From JABCPE02 sp963506915 (GTDB taxonomy: Bacteria; Bacteroidota; Bacteroidia; Flavobacteriales; Weeksellaceae), in the NCBI GenBank assembly GCA_963506915.1, contig CAUORE010000004.1, positions 1 through 64,000 on the forward strand: a DNA stretch of 64,000 bases. The letters run 5' to 3'. Of this stretch, positions 1-7,612 are shown one piece after another; position 1 is the stretch's first letter; each line of letters opens with the position of its first letter. The notes under the pieces were generated by a model. It saw only the letters and a list, made by a program, of their open reading frames with translations, had not been told where the DNA came from and made no database searches. A program made the position numbers and the translations under genes.

Positions 1-13
1 TGATAGGAATTTA

Positions 14-496
14 TTAAATTTGACTTAATATTGATATTAACTCGACTTTGGGTAAATGAGTGTGTTTTTGATTTTTATTTAGATATTCATTTATTTCAGT
101 GTCTGAATTAGATATTCCTTCGAAACCATCTTTTAGGAGTTCATAATCAGTTTCAACCAAGTTCCAAAAATCAAAGTCTATGTCTAAGAGACTTTTACTG
201 TTGTAAAAGAAAAATTTGTATAAAGTTTCTTTTATCTTAATCTTGTTTTCGTTTTTATCGAAAAGGGAGATAATGATGCTATATTTTTTCTTTAATTCTC
301 CATCTAAATATTCTGTGTAGCATATTTTGGATAGATTTTTTATAAATAGTTTTTCATCTTGATTTTTAGGATATAAAATATCGTAATAATCAATATTTTC
401 AAAGTATTTTTCTTCTTTTTGCTCTATGTAAGATATGATTTCTTCTTTTGTTAAGACACAAAGACAGAACATATCATATAAAAGTTTGCTTTCCAT
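14..496 (-). CDS. unrecognised 160-aa protein
   Basis: I do not recognise this protein. It is about 160 residues, rich in Lys, Glu, Asp, Tyr and Phe, with no signal peptide, membrane segment or clear motif, so it is probably cytoplasmic. I chose the ATG at 496 (MESKLLYDMF) because longer versions of the frame would overlap the lipoprotein gene upstream, which ends at 525. The 28-bp gap and shared strand suggest co-transcription with that gene. The TAA stop at 14-16 lies inside the window, so the gene is complete. It could be a small accessory or immunity-like protein, but nothing in the sequence proves this. Confidence 0.6.
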   Translation of the reverse strand: MESKLLYDMFCLCVLTKEEIISYIEQKEEKYFENIDYYDILYPKNQDEKLFIKNLSKICYTEYLDGELKKKYSIIISLFDKNENKIKIKETLYKFFFYNSKSLLDIDFDFWNLVETDYELLKDGFEGISNSDTEINEYLNKNQKHTHLPKVELISILSQI

Positions 497-524
497 GTTT
501 TGAAGAATTTTAAAATTAAATATC

Positions 525-935
525 TCATTTTTGTGATGAGTTATTGAGCAGAATTTTGCATTTGTTTTTGTTGACAAGTTTTTTATTAAACCTCTCTTCC
601 TTAGGATTTTCAAGGTCGTATGTGATGTTGTACAATCTTTTCTCGCTAAGATCCAGCAGGAGCCAAGCGATTGTATTTTCCACAACCTGTTTGGTGTTTG
701 GCTCATCAGAGATGTCCGTATCAAAGAAAATTTTGATGAAAATACTATCATTCTCCGCCCTATCTATTCTTGTAGATGCATTAGGAAACCTTTTCCAATC
801 CAAAGAACTTGACCGCACGATTTCTACGGCCATTTCTTCACATTTAAGGTCTATATCTTGATTATTTACAACTTTGCTGCTTTTGCAGGAAAGAAATAAT
901 GCTGCCAATATGGAAAGATAAATATATTTTTTCAT
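525..935 (-). CDS. small lipoprotein of unknown function
   Basis: A 136-residue predicted lipoprotein. The start at 935 gives a standard lipoprotein signal: MKKYIY, a hydrophobic stretch, then the lipobox LFLSC with Cys17 as the lipidation site. An in-frame start 11 codons earlier would put charged residues before the signal and is less likely. The mature part (about 119 residues) is mixed polar with several Asp/Glu/Lys runs and no recognised domain. It is followed 28 bp later by another unknown gene on the same strand. It is probably anchored in an envelope membrane. The function is unknown. Confidence 0.7.
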   Translation of the reverse strand: MKKYIYLSILAALFLSCKSSKVVNNQDIDLKCEEMAVEIVRSSSLDWKRFPNASTRIDRAENDSIFIKIFFDTDISDEPNTKQVVENTIAWLLLDLSEKRLYNITYDLENPKEERFNKKLVNKNKCKILLNNSSQK

Positions 936-1058
936 GAAATTTTGTTTAGTTGGTGAAGTTATTTTCAAAAATCTGTTTCTACAAATTTATAAAATAAAAT
1001 GATAGGTGATTTTATAACATAGATTAGAGTAAAGAGAGAATTTGTAAATAATTATTCT

Positions 1059-1066
1059 TATTTTTG
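1059..1066 (+). promoter_or_regulatory. -7 box TATTTTTG upstream of the DUF3592-like gene
   Basis: The octamer matches the Bacteroidota -7 consensus TAnnTTTG, 23 bp before the ATG at 1090. A TTTG at 1041-1044 could be the -33 element, but the 14-bp spacing is short. Confidence 0.4.
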
Positions 1067-1089
1067 CCCTAATTAAAATTTTTAAGCTT

Positions 1090-1593
1090 ATGATGATAAT
1101 CAACTTTATTTTCAAGAATTGGAGAGGTTTATTGATGACTATACTTGCCAGTTTCGCATGTAAAACTTGTGCTGGAGACTATATAGAAGGCTCAGATAAG
1201 GAAAAAGTTGCGGAATATGAGGCTTTGATAAAAGAAAATACTAAAACTACTGCTGTTTATGATAGTGTCTATACAGAGCATATAATGAAATTTGCGAAAG
1301 TACCCATAAAAACATACCGTATTAAATATAAATATGAAGTAAATGGTATAGAATATGAAGGCGAACAATCAACTTCAAAATTGCCAAAAAGCCCTGTGGT
1401 GGAAGTATATTATCTAAAAGACAATCCATCTGTCCATGATATAAATCCAGCATCATCATTGAAATACGAAAAAGAGAAGGAAACAAGTAATACTGACCTC
1501 TATTTCGCTATATTCTGGGGCGTGCTGGCGTTGTTTCTTGCTGTCGGGCTATGGATTGAATTTAAAGATTTTAAAAAAGAATATAAAATATAA
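1090..1593 (+). CDS. DUF3592-like membrane protein
   Basis: A 167-residue protein with an N-terminal hydrophobic segment (about 1-28, ending near ACKTCAGD) and a C-terminal transmembrane helix (about 137-156, LYFAIFWGVLALFLAVGLW). Between them is a beta-rich region of the kind seen in DUF3592 proteins: YKYEVNGIEYEGE followed by VVEVYYLKDNPS. That pattern of a Y-x-Y-x-V-x-G strand and then a Y-(Y/D)-x-x-x-P turn is typical of the family, whose function is unknown. The start at 1090 follows a -7 box by 23 bp; ATG 1093 is nearly equivalent. The dehydrogenase-like DHS gene follows after 16 bp, so the two may be co-transcribed. Confidence 0.65.
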   Translation: MMIINFIFKNWRGLLMTILASFACKTCAGDYIEGSDKEKVAEYEALIKENTKTTAVYDSVYTEHIMKFAKVPIKTYRIKYKYEVNGIEYEGEQSTSKLPKSPVVEVYYLKDNPSVHDINPASSLKYEKEKETSNTDLYFAIFWGVLALFLAVGLWIEFKDFKKEYKI

Positions 1594-1609
1594 TTAAAAG
1601 TAGAGAAAA

Positions 1610-2587
1610 ATGGCAAACAAACCAATTACCGAATTTATCGAAAAATATTATCTGCATTTCAATGCAGCATCTTTGGTGGACGCTTCTAAAGGCTATGTAG
1701 CGCACCTAAAAGATGGCGGAAAAATGTTAATCTCTTTAGCAGGGGCGATGTCTACTGCTGAGCTGGGTAAAATTTTAGCAGAGATGATTCGTCAGGATAA
1801 AGTGGCGATTATCTCTTGTACAGGGGCAAACTTGGAAGAGGACTTGATGAACCTTGTGGCACATTCTCACTACAAGAGAGTTCCTAACTATAGAGATTTG
1901 ACTCCACAGGATGAGTGGGAATTGTTAGAAAAAGGACTAAACAGAGTGACTGACACTTGTATCCCAGAAGAAGAGGCTTTCAGAAAATTACAAAAACACA
2001 TCTTTGAAATCTGGAAAGATGCTGAAAGCAAAGGTGAAAGATATTTCCCGCACGAATATATGTACAAAATGATACTTTCAGGCGTTCTAGAACAGTATCA
2101 CGAGATTCCGAGAGAAGATTCTTGGATGATTGCAGCAGCGGAGAAAAACCTTCCGATAGTAGTTCCTGGTTGGGAGGATTCTACAATGGGGAATATTTTT
2201 GCAAGCTACTGCATCAAAGGTGAATTAAAGCCTTCTACAATGAAATCAGGGATAGAATACATGACTTTCCTTGCTGATTGGTATAGAAACAACAGTGCTG
2301 GAAAAGGTATAGGATTCTTCCAAATAGGTGGTGGTATCGCTGGGGACTTCCCAATCTGCGTGGTGCCGATGCTTTACCAAGATTTGGAGATGCATGATGT
2401 TCCTTTCTGGTCTTATTTCTGCCAGATTTCTGATTCTACGACTTCTTATGGTTCGTATTCAGGAGCAGTTCCAAATGAGAAAATAACTTGGGGTAAATTA
2501 GACATCAATACACCAAAATACATCATAGAATCCGATGCTACCATCGTGGCGCCATTGGTATTCAGCTATGTTTTGGAGAATGCTTAA
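1610..2587 (+). CDS. deoxyhypusine synthase family protein
   Basis: A 325-residue member of the deoxyhypusine synthase (DHS) fold. Visible family features are the N-terminal LISLAGAMSTAELG and ISCTGANLEED blocks (NAD binding region) and the C-terminal segment ITWGKLDINTPKYIIESDAT. That segment carries the WGK motif whose Lys (Lys296 here) forms the enzyme-spermidine imine intermediate in characterised DHS. Eukaryotic DHS modifies eIF5A, which bacteria lack. Bacterial homologues are thought to act on polyamines, for example as homospermidine synthase-like enzymes. The true substrate here is not shown by the sequence. It follows the DUF3592-like gene by 16 bp and ends in a bidirectional terminator. 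Confidence 0.85.
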   Translation: MANKPITEFIEKYYLHFNAASLVDASKGYVAHLKDGGKMLISLAGAMSTAELGKILAEMIRQDKVAIISCTGANLEEDLMNLVAHSHYKRVPNYRDLTPQDEWELLEKGLNRVTDTCIPEEEAFRKLQKHIFEIWKDAESKGERYFPHEYMYKMILSGVLEQYHEIPREDSWMIAAAEKNLPIVVPGWEDSTMGNIFASYCIKGELKPSTMKSGIEYMTFLADWYRNNSAGKGIGFFQIGGGIAGDFPICVVPMLYQDLEMHDVPFWSYFCQISDSTTSYGSYSGAVPNEKITWGKLDINTPKYIIESDATIVAPLVFSYVLENA

Positions 2588-2602
2588 TTTTTAATAAAAA
2601 CG

Positions 2603-2632
2603 AAAAACAGCTCATTTTTGAGCTGTTTTTTT
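2603..2632. terminator. bidirectional terminator between the DHS-family and slipin genes
   Basis: A hairpin with arms AAAAACAGCTCA and TGAGCTGTTTTT is flanked by A and T runs, so it can end transcription from both converging genes. Confidence 0.8.
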
Positions 2633-2638
2633 GTGAAA

Positions 2639-3355
2639 TTACTTCGCAATCTGATGGATATCTCCAATCATAAAAGTATGTTTCCCTTTTTCGGCTATTT
2701 TCGTAATAGTTTCCAAGGTTTGGAAGAATCTGATGTTTTCATCATTTTTCATCAGTTCAGAAGCGTTTTTCAAGGCTCTGGCAGTAGCCACTGCCGTTCT
2801 GGCATTTTCTAAATCAGCTTTTGCCCTTATTTTTGCTTCCAAATGCCTTGCAAATAATTCCTGAATACTCTTCGGAAAAGTAATATCCCGAATTTGGATA
2901 TTTTCTATTTCCACACCGAATTCATTCGTTTTGCTTTGAATTTCTTCAGGTTTTAAATCCGTCCATTCGGCTCTTTTTTCGTTCAAAGCTTCGCTCTCTA
3001 TTTGGGAAATCATTTTTCTGAAATAAATTTGAACTAAGCTTTGAAGTTTATGCTCTGCATCGCTCAGGATGTAGTATTCATTTATCATCGTGTTTTCCAG
3101 TAGTTTAAGACCATCAGTCACCTTATAGATAATATTAAAAGAAAATCTAAGGGCGATGTTATCCTTGGTCAAAATCTCTTGGTTAGTCACTGTGATTAGC
3201 AGCGAATTTTGAGGAATTTGATAGAGTTTGGTTCTATCTTTCCAATCATAAATTTTGTGAAAACCTGCATTTAACTGCTTTTCAAAAGTATTGTTTCTAA
3301 AAAGGAAGCCTAGGTAAAAAGGCATCACTTCGTAAGTTTTTGTGAATATTCCCAT
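2639..3355 (-). CDS. slipin / SPFH (band 7) family protein
   Basis: About 238 residues from the ATG at 3355 (MGIFTKTYEV). The N-terminal FLFRNNTFEKQLNAGFHKIYDW matches the start of slipin-type SPFH domains. It is followed by the strand-rich SPFH core (ITVTNQEILTKDNIALRFSF), the helix LVQIYFRKMISQI and the family-typical FGVEIENIQIRDI at about 145-158. A charged Ala-rich coiled-coil (about 170-210) follows. A separate N-terminal membrane helix is not obvious, unlike classical stomatins, so attachment may be through the short hydrophobic start. It lies 277 bp downstream of rtcB on the same strand with structured sequence between. Slipins have been noted beside rtcB in some bacterial RNA-repair loci (recalled from the literature). 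An upstream TTG or ATG would add a non-conserved leader. Confidence 0.75.
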   Translation of the reverse strand: MGIFTKTYEVMPFYLGFLFRNNTFEKQLNAGFHKIYDWKDRTKLYQIPQNSLLITVTNQEILTKDNIALRFSFNIIYKVTDGLKLLENTMINEYYILSDAEHKLQSLVQIYFRKMISQIESEALNEKRAEWTDLKPEEIQSKTNEFGVEIENIQIRDITFPKSIQELFARHLEAKIRAKADLENARTAVATARALKNASELMKNDENIRFFQTLETITKIAEKGKHTFMIGDIHQIAK

Positions 3356-3377
3356 TTTTTCTAAATTTTTAAAGTTA

Positions 3378-3490
3378 AAAAGGAGCGGCTGACAAGAATA
3401 AAGGGAAAACAAATTGAGTATCAATATTGTACGGTATCCTTCATTTTGCAGACTTTATCCCTGATGAACCGAAATTCCGCAGCTCCTTTT
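3378..3490 (-). repeat. long imperfect inverted repeat in the rtcB-slipin spacer
   Basis: Arms 3378-3391 and 3477-3490 pair over 14 positions with two mismatches (outer block AAAAGGAG/CTCCTTTT is perfect), enclosing 85 nt. On the minus strand, which is the transcribed direction, an inner stem TGCGGA/TCTGCA can also form just inside the arm. The element ends 22 bp before the slipin start. It could be part of a structured RNA, a processing site or a leader hairpin for the slipin gene. Confidence 0.45.
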
Positions 3491-3517
3491 GTTGTTTTAG
3501 GCTGTGTAAAGCAGCTG

Positions 3518-3618
3518 ATTAAGAGGGACTCGAACCCCCAAGTCCGAAGACTTTACCAGAAAATAACCCTGCATCATATGCTCCGCAATTCCCTATTGGG
3601 CTATTTTCAATTTTTAAT
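3518..3618 (-). ncRNA. tRNA-like element between rtcB and the slipin gene
   Basis: Read on the minus strand, 3539-3523 is a complete T-arm: stem GGGGG/CCCTC (one G-U pair) around the seven-base loop TTCGAGT, which fits the T-loop consensus TTCRANY. Immediately 5' (3553-3540) is a five-pair stem AAGTC/GACTT capped by a UUCG tetraloop, placed like the variable arm of a class II tRNA. Further 5' are weaker hairpins (CCC-AATA-GGG, and GCAT-ATG-ATGC or alternatively CAGG/TCTG), and ATTAA/TTAAT could close the element. There is no seven-pair acceptor stem and no CCA, so this is not a normal tRNA. The T-arm plus UUCG hairpin (3523-3553) is the firm part; the outer limits are a guess. Position directly after rtcB suggests an RNA cofactor, sensor or processing signal. 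Confidence 0.5.
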
Positions 3619-3632
3619 AGGTGGCGGTTATT

Positions 3633-5015
3633 TTATAATTCTTTATTTTTCTTCTTTTTTCTCCAAGGAGCGTTTTTTTCTACATCTCCGGCCATGATAC
3701 ATCCGTAAGGGATGACCTCGTCTACTATCTCGCACAGGTTGTATTCTAGAATTTGTTTTCTCACATTTTGCGCGTTTTTGTAGGCGGATGGCAGTTCCGA
3801 AATATCTATTTCATTAGAGAAAAATCTAACATCCAGCCCTGCTGTTTCCTCCGCAAAAACTTCCTCATCTGTCTGGTGGGCTTTGTTTCTTTTATGCTCA
3901 TTTCTACTGAAATTTCTCCCTGCTCCATGTGGCGCAAATCCTATGTTTCGCTCGTTGGTAGTTCCTTTTACAATGAGGACAGGCTCTGCCATATTTAGCG
4001 GGATGAGCCTTAGTTCATTGTCCTCAGGAAGGAATTTAGCATCTAAAGGCGTAGCTCCTTTGGCGTGATAAAATGATTCTCCATCACGGAAAACGAAATT
4101 ATGCTCGTTCCAATATCTATCCAGCATTTCTACTCCAAGTTTTTTCAAAGTCAAATTATGAATTGCTTCATGATTTTCTTTTGTCCATTGTCTTACGATT
4201 TGCAGTGCTTCCCAGTAGGCTTGTCCTTCTTCTGTATCAAAAGGAATCCACGCATTTTCCTCCAAAGTATCAGGCGAAATATCTCTACGGAAATAGTTGG
4301 CCGTTTTTAGTCCCATTTTGTAGAGTTCTGCTCCCACAGCTCTGGAACCGTGGTGGGTGACCATCATCGTATTTCCTGTCTTCATGGAAGTTCCGATGAA
4401 TAAGAAGTGATTCCCATCTCCCTGCGTTCCCATACAATCTCTGGCTGTGCTGATGAGTTCTGGCTTTTTTAGGAATAAATTCTTTTCAAAAGCTTCTATA
4501 AGTTCTTTGCTCATCGCTATCTGCTGTCCTCTTGGACGGCCTCCATACCCGAAATGAGTAGAGTCGTGCGCTGCGTCCAGAACTAATTTAGGGTCTATTT
4601 TCCCAAAATCAGTAAGCATCACAGAACAGCAAATATCCGCCGAATGGAACCCTGGGTGTATGGCGTTTTTAGCGACTACCACACCTCCCACAGGGATGAT
4701 TCCTTCTTTGCCCGTAGGGCAGGCATCAGGCATCAGAGCTCCCTTTTCCAGAGTCGGTGTTTTCATCAGCTTCTTCATGGTAGCGATTACTTTGCTTACA
4801 TTATCTTCTTCTAATTCATTCTCAGGATGAATATTAACCACAAAATCAGCAGGTGTTCTCTTCAGAGGAATAGGGTCTGGAAGTCTGAACTGCTCCAAGT
4901 ATTCTAAAATCTCAGCTTCTTCCCATTCGTTTTCATTGATGGTTTTCAAGGCTTCCCCGAACCATTTCCCTTGGCGGAATCCCCAGTTGATAATATTTTT
5001 TCCTGTAACTTTCAT
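3633..5015 (-). CDS. rtcB: RtcB family RNA-splicing ligase
   Basis: A 460-residue RtcB-type RNA ligase. These enzymes join RNA ends carrying 2',3'-cyclic phosphate or 3'-phosphate to 5'-OH ends using GTP and Mn2+. Key family features are present: the metal-binding segment HSADICCSVM (about 124-133), GDGNHF (199-204), THHGSRAVG (220-228) and APHGAGR (361-367), where His363 is in the position of the guanylated histidine. The N-terminal MKVTGKNIINWGF and the Lys-rich tail (RKKKKNK) are variable parts. It is divergent from a WYL regulator across 94 bp and followed by a tRNA-like element and a slipin gene. No archease or rtcA lies nearby. Likely role: repair or ligation of cleaved RNA, perhaps tRNA. 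Confidence 0.92.
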   Translation of the reverse strand: MKVTGKNIINWGFRQGKWFGEALKTINENEWEEAEILEYLEQFRLPDPIPLKRTPADFVVNIHPENELEEDNVSKVIATMKKLMKTPTLEKGALMPDACPTGKEGIIPVGGVVVAKNAIHPGFHSADICCSVMLTDFGKIDPKLVLDAAHDSTHFGYGGRPRGQQIAMSKELIEAFEKNLFLKKPELISTARDCMGTQGDGNHFLFIGTSMKTGNTMMVTHHGSRAVGAELYKMGLKTANYFRRDISPDTLEENAWIPFDTEEGQAYWEALQIVRQWTKENHEAIHNLTLKKLGVEMLDRYWNEHNFVFRDGESFYHAKGATPLDAKFLPEDNELRLIPLNMAEPVLIVKGTTNERNIGFAPHGAGRNFSRNEHKRNKAHQTDEEVFAEETAGLDVRFFSNEIDISELPSAYKNAQNVRKQILEYNLCEIVDEVIPYGCIMAGDVEKNAPWRKKKKNKEL

Positions 5016-5054
5016 AATGTTTCATTTTGATGATGCAAAGTAAATACACAAAAG

Positions 5055-5069
5055 CGCAATCTTTTTGCG
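5055..5069. promoter_or_regulatory. palindrome in the rtcB/WYL divergent promoter region
   Basis: A 15-bp inverted repeat, CGCAA-N5-TTGCG, lies between the two divergent genes and overlaps the predicted -33 region of the WYL gene. It is a reasonable operator candidate for the adjacent WYL-domain regulator; this is inference from position and symmetry only. Confidence 0.45.
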
Positions 5070-5094
5070 TAGTTAAAAAAGTTTGATAATTTTG
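5062..5094 (+). promoter_or_regulatory. promoter of the WYL regulator gene
   Basis: A TTTTTG (-33 type, 5062-5067) and TAATTTTG (-7 type, 5087-5094) are separated by 19 bp, which fits the flavobacterial promoter pattern TTG-N(17-23)-TAnnTTTG. The ATG is at 5110. Confidence 0.55.
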
Positions 5095-5109
5095 TAAAAA
5101 AAAATTAAA

Positions 5110-6135
5110 ATGTCTTCAAATAAAAACGCCCTTATCCGTTACAAAACCATTGACAGATGCCTTAGAAATAAATATAAAAAATATACGCTGGATGATTTGA
5201 TAGAGGAATGTTCCGAGGCTCTTTTCGAATTTGAAGGGAAGGAAGCCTATGTCAGCAAAAGAACCATTCAGCTCGATATACAGAATATGCGCAGCGAGAA
5301 ATTTGGCTACGAAGCACCGATAGAGGTCTATGACAGAAAATACTACCGATACAGCGACCCAGAATACAGCATTCATAACATTGCAGTAAACGAAAGCGAC
5401 CTAAAAGCCATGAACAATGCGGTGCAGATTTTGAAGCAGTTTAAGGATTTTTCTATGTTTAAGGATTTGAATGGCGTTATCCAAAAATTGGAAAACACGG
5501 TGCATTCTGCGCAGCAGCAGTCCATTATTCATTTAGATAAAAATGAACGGCTCAAAGGTTTGGAATATATTGATATTCTGTACAATGCCATTTTGAATAA
5601 GAAGACACTGGGAGTGGTTTATAAAAGTTTTAAGGCAAGAGAAGAGAAAAAATACATCGTTTTTCCGCAGCTTTTGAAGGAGTATAATAACCGCTGGTTT
5701 CTCATCTGCTGGTATGGAGATGCGCTGCTGAACCTTGCACTTGATAGGATAATAAGCGTGCAGATAGAGGAAAATATTCCTTTTCGGGAGCGGGAATTTA
5801 ATGCCGATAGATTTTTTTCTGAAGTGATCGGCGTAACGACATCACGCGAACAAAGAGGGCAGAATGTGATTTTCTCAATAAAAGGAATTCATGCAGAATA
5901 TGTGAAAACAAAGCCGTTTCATCACACGCAGGAGGTTTTGGAAGAAAAAGATGGCGAAACATATTTTAGGATAAGAGTTCAGCTGAATTTTGAGTTGGAA
6001 AGAGTTATTTTAGGTTTTGGTGATTATATCACAGTTCATAAACCAAATCGACTGAAAACGAGAATAAAAAACACTCTGGAACGAGCTGTGAAAAATTATG
6101 AAGATTCAGAAATAAAACAACTCCCACAGGTTTAA
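5110..6135 (+). CDS. WYL-domain transcriptional regulator
   Basis: A 341-residue regulator. Residues 1-75 form an N-terminal winged-helix region (IDRCLRNKYKKYTLDDLIEE, then VSKRTIQLDIQNMRS as the recognition helix). A linker of helices follows, then a WYL domain at about 145-225 (YIDILYNAILNKKTLGVVYK, IVFPQLLKEYNNRWFLICWY) and a C-terminal WCX-like region with VILGFGDYITVHKP. WYL domains bind nucleic acid or nucleotide ligands, and their proteins often control repair or defence genes. Divergence from rtcB over a shared 94-bp promoter region with a palindrome suggests that it controls rtcB. This is analogous in role to RtcR of proteobacteria but unrelated in sequence. Regulation direction and ligand are unknown. 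Confidence 0.85.
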   Translation: MSSNKNALIRYKTIDRCLRNKYKKYTLDDLIEECSEALFEFEGKEAYVSKRTIQLDIQNMRSEKFGYEAPIEVYDRKYYRYSDPEYSIHNIAVNESDLKAMNNAVQILKQFKDFSMFKDLNGVIQKLENTVHSAQQQSIIHLDKNERLKGLEYIDILYNAILNKKTLGVVYKSFKAREEKKYIVFPQLLKEYNNRWFLICWYGDALLNLALDRIISVQIEENIPFREREFNADRFFSEVIGVTTSREQRGQNVIFSIKGIHAEYVKTKPFHHTQEVLEEKDGETYFRIRVQLNFELERVILGFGDYITVHKPNRLKTRIKNTLERAVKNYEDSEIKQLPQV

Positions 6136-6153
6136 AGCCTATGAGAGTTTTTT
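6119..6153. terminator. terminator overlapping the WYL gene stop codon
   Basis: Arms 6119-6130 and 6138-6149 pair over 12 positions with two mismatches and run into a T tract. The TAA stop at 6133-6135 sits in the loop. Confidence 0.6.
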
Positions 6154-6168
6154 AGATTTAAAATAAAG

Positions 6169-6924
6169 TTATTTTTCTTCCTGCCCAAAAGTCTGTTCTA
6201 AATCAAAGTATTCTATAACGATTTCGCAGACTTCGTTGTTTTCATCATATCCGAAATATACAGGATATATCCCGTCGCCGAATCCGCTTTGTATCATAGG
6301 TATGCTTAGGTCTGTATTTGGAATTTTGAAGTTAATCCAGTCGCCACATTCTATTTGAAACTGAGGATTTTCTTTGTAGCTTTTTGCAAATTCTTCAGCG
6401 AAAAGACCACTATAGATATAGGCTTCCTCAGGATGTTCTTTATGCCATTTTTCCTTGAAATCGCAGAAGGCATCACGGGTTTTTACATCCACTATAGTTG
6501 CCAGCCCTGCATCAGCAAAGAATCCGAAGAAATCTCCTTCTTCCAAATCATCATCCAGATTTTCATCTCCAACCAAAGCCTCGGTGTAGCTGACAGCCTT
6601 TTTGTCACTAAATTTCACTCGTGTAGAAACATAACGGTAATCATCTTCCTCCACTTCTACAACCAATGTATTAAGTGGAAATTTTCCTGTTGGAACTTTT
6701 TGAAAATAAGGAAGCTGGTCGCGATGAAGAAAATACAAAGGGTCTCTTACCAAAATTTCTCCCGTAGGAAAATGGACTTCTCCCATATTTAGGATAAAAA
6801 GTTTCTTCCCGAAAGCCTCTTTTTGAGAGTAGATTTCTTCAAAAGAAACGGGCGGAACGAGAATAGATTTTACTTTTTCGTACTTTTCCAGCCACTCTTG
6901 GGTTGGGATTTTTTCTGTATTCAT
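6169..6924 (-). CDS. DUF4241 domain protein
   Basis: About 251 residues from the ATG at 6924 (MNTEKIPTQEWLEKY). A TTG 12 codons earlier would overlap the hydrolase gene and is less likely. The family signature of DUF4241 is visible: FPTGEILVRDPL (about 54-65), VPTGKFPLNTLVVEV (about 77-91), an acidic segment, FFADAGLATIVD and the C-terminal GFGDGIYPVYFGYD. No signal peptide or membrane helix is present, so it should be cytoplasmic. The function of the family is unknown. It follows an alpha/beta hydrolase gene by 22 bp on the same strand. Confidence 0.75.
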   Translation of the reverse strand: MNTEKIPTQEWLEKYEKVKSILVPPVSFEEIYSQKEAFGKKLFILNMGEVHFPTGEILVRDPLYFLHRDQLPYFQKVPTGKFPLNTLVVEVEEDDYRYVSTRVKFSDKKAVSYTEALVGDENLDDDLEEGDFFGFFADAGLATIVDVKTRDAFCDFKEKWHKEHPEEAYIYSGLFAEEFAKSYKENPQFQIECGDWINFKIPNTDLSIPMIQSGFGDGIYPVYFGYDENNEVCEIVIEYFDLEQTFGQEEK

Positions 6925-6946
6925 GATTTTATTGATTTTAAAATCT

Positions 6947-7594
6947 TTATAATCCTCCAAATTCTTTTTCTAAAATCGCAGAAATTTCCTTTGCTTTTGT
7001 CACAGGGCAGAGGTGTGTTCCTCCTTTGAGGACATAGTTTGGATTTGAGTTTTTGATAGGAAAAACAATGTCTTTATCCGCGGATATTTGTATGATTTCA
7101 GGGTTTTCTTTTGTGTCCCAGTCAAGAATTTTTTCTATGCTCCATTTGATATAATAAGGATTTCTGACCTTAAAATATTTTAAAACTTTTGGGTTTTTCG
7201 GGTCAAAAAGATGCCTTACAAAAGAATAAAAACTATAGGATTTTTCGTTAAATGCCGAAGTTGGGATTATTTTGTAAAGCTTAGAGCGTTTCCCTATCTC
7301 CATCAGTTTGGATTTTCCCGAAGGCGATTTTATACTGGCAAGAATAATGACTTTTTTAGCTGGAAATTTTTTATGAATTTCTTGCACGATAATTCCACCG
7401 AAGGAGTAGCCGAGCAGACAAAAATCCTCATCAGGATTAATGCTTTCGGCCATTCGGTTTACATAATGGTCAAACTCCTCATTCTGCTCTGGGACGAGCC
7501 AATCTATGAAATGAAGCTCCATTTCTGATGGGAAATTAATGTATTCAAATACACTTCTGTCCGCACCCAATCCGCTGATGATGTATAGTTTCAT
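6947..7594 (-). CDS. alpha/beta hydrolase fold protein
   Basis: A 215-residue cytoplasmic alpha/beta hydrolase. The nucleophile elbow GYSFGG places the catalytic serine at Ser64, SADKDIVFP near residue 172 offers the acid, and GGTHLCPV near 193 offers the histidine. The start MKLYIISGLGADRSVFEYI includes the oxyanion-loop type GLGADR. The protein is short for the superfamily, with a small cap (about 100-150). It is followed by the DUF4241 gene after 22 bp and preceded by a secreted-protein gene ending at 7613, so the three may share a transcript. The substrate is unknown. Confidence 0.8.
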   Translation of the reverse strand: MKLYIISGLGADRSVFEYINFPSEMELHFIDWLVPEQNEEFDHYVNRMAESINPDEDFCLLGYSFGGIIVQEIHKKFPAKKVIILASIKSPSGKSKLMEIGKRSKLYKIIPTSAFNEKSYSFYSFVRHLFDPKNPKVLKYFKVRNPYYIKWSIEKILDWDTKENPEIIQISADKDIVFPIKNSNPNYVLKGGTHLCPVTKAKEISAILEKEFGGL

Positions 7595-7612
7595 TGCAGT
7601 GGTTTTATATTT

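Noticed and set aside
496..751. An N-terminal extension of the 14-496 gene.
   Set aside because: It would overlap the lipoprotein gene in another frame and reads like an out-of-frame translation of it.
3461..3474. CTGATGA followed by GAAA on the plus strand, resembling a hammerhead ribozyme core.
   Set aside because: Only three bases (ACC) separate the two motifs, so stem II cannot form, and no matching stem I or III was found.
3518..3618. A normal tRNA gene.
   Set aside because: The T-arm is good, but there is no seven-pair acceptor stem, no clean D arm with GG, and the best anticodon-like loop lacks a purine at position 37.
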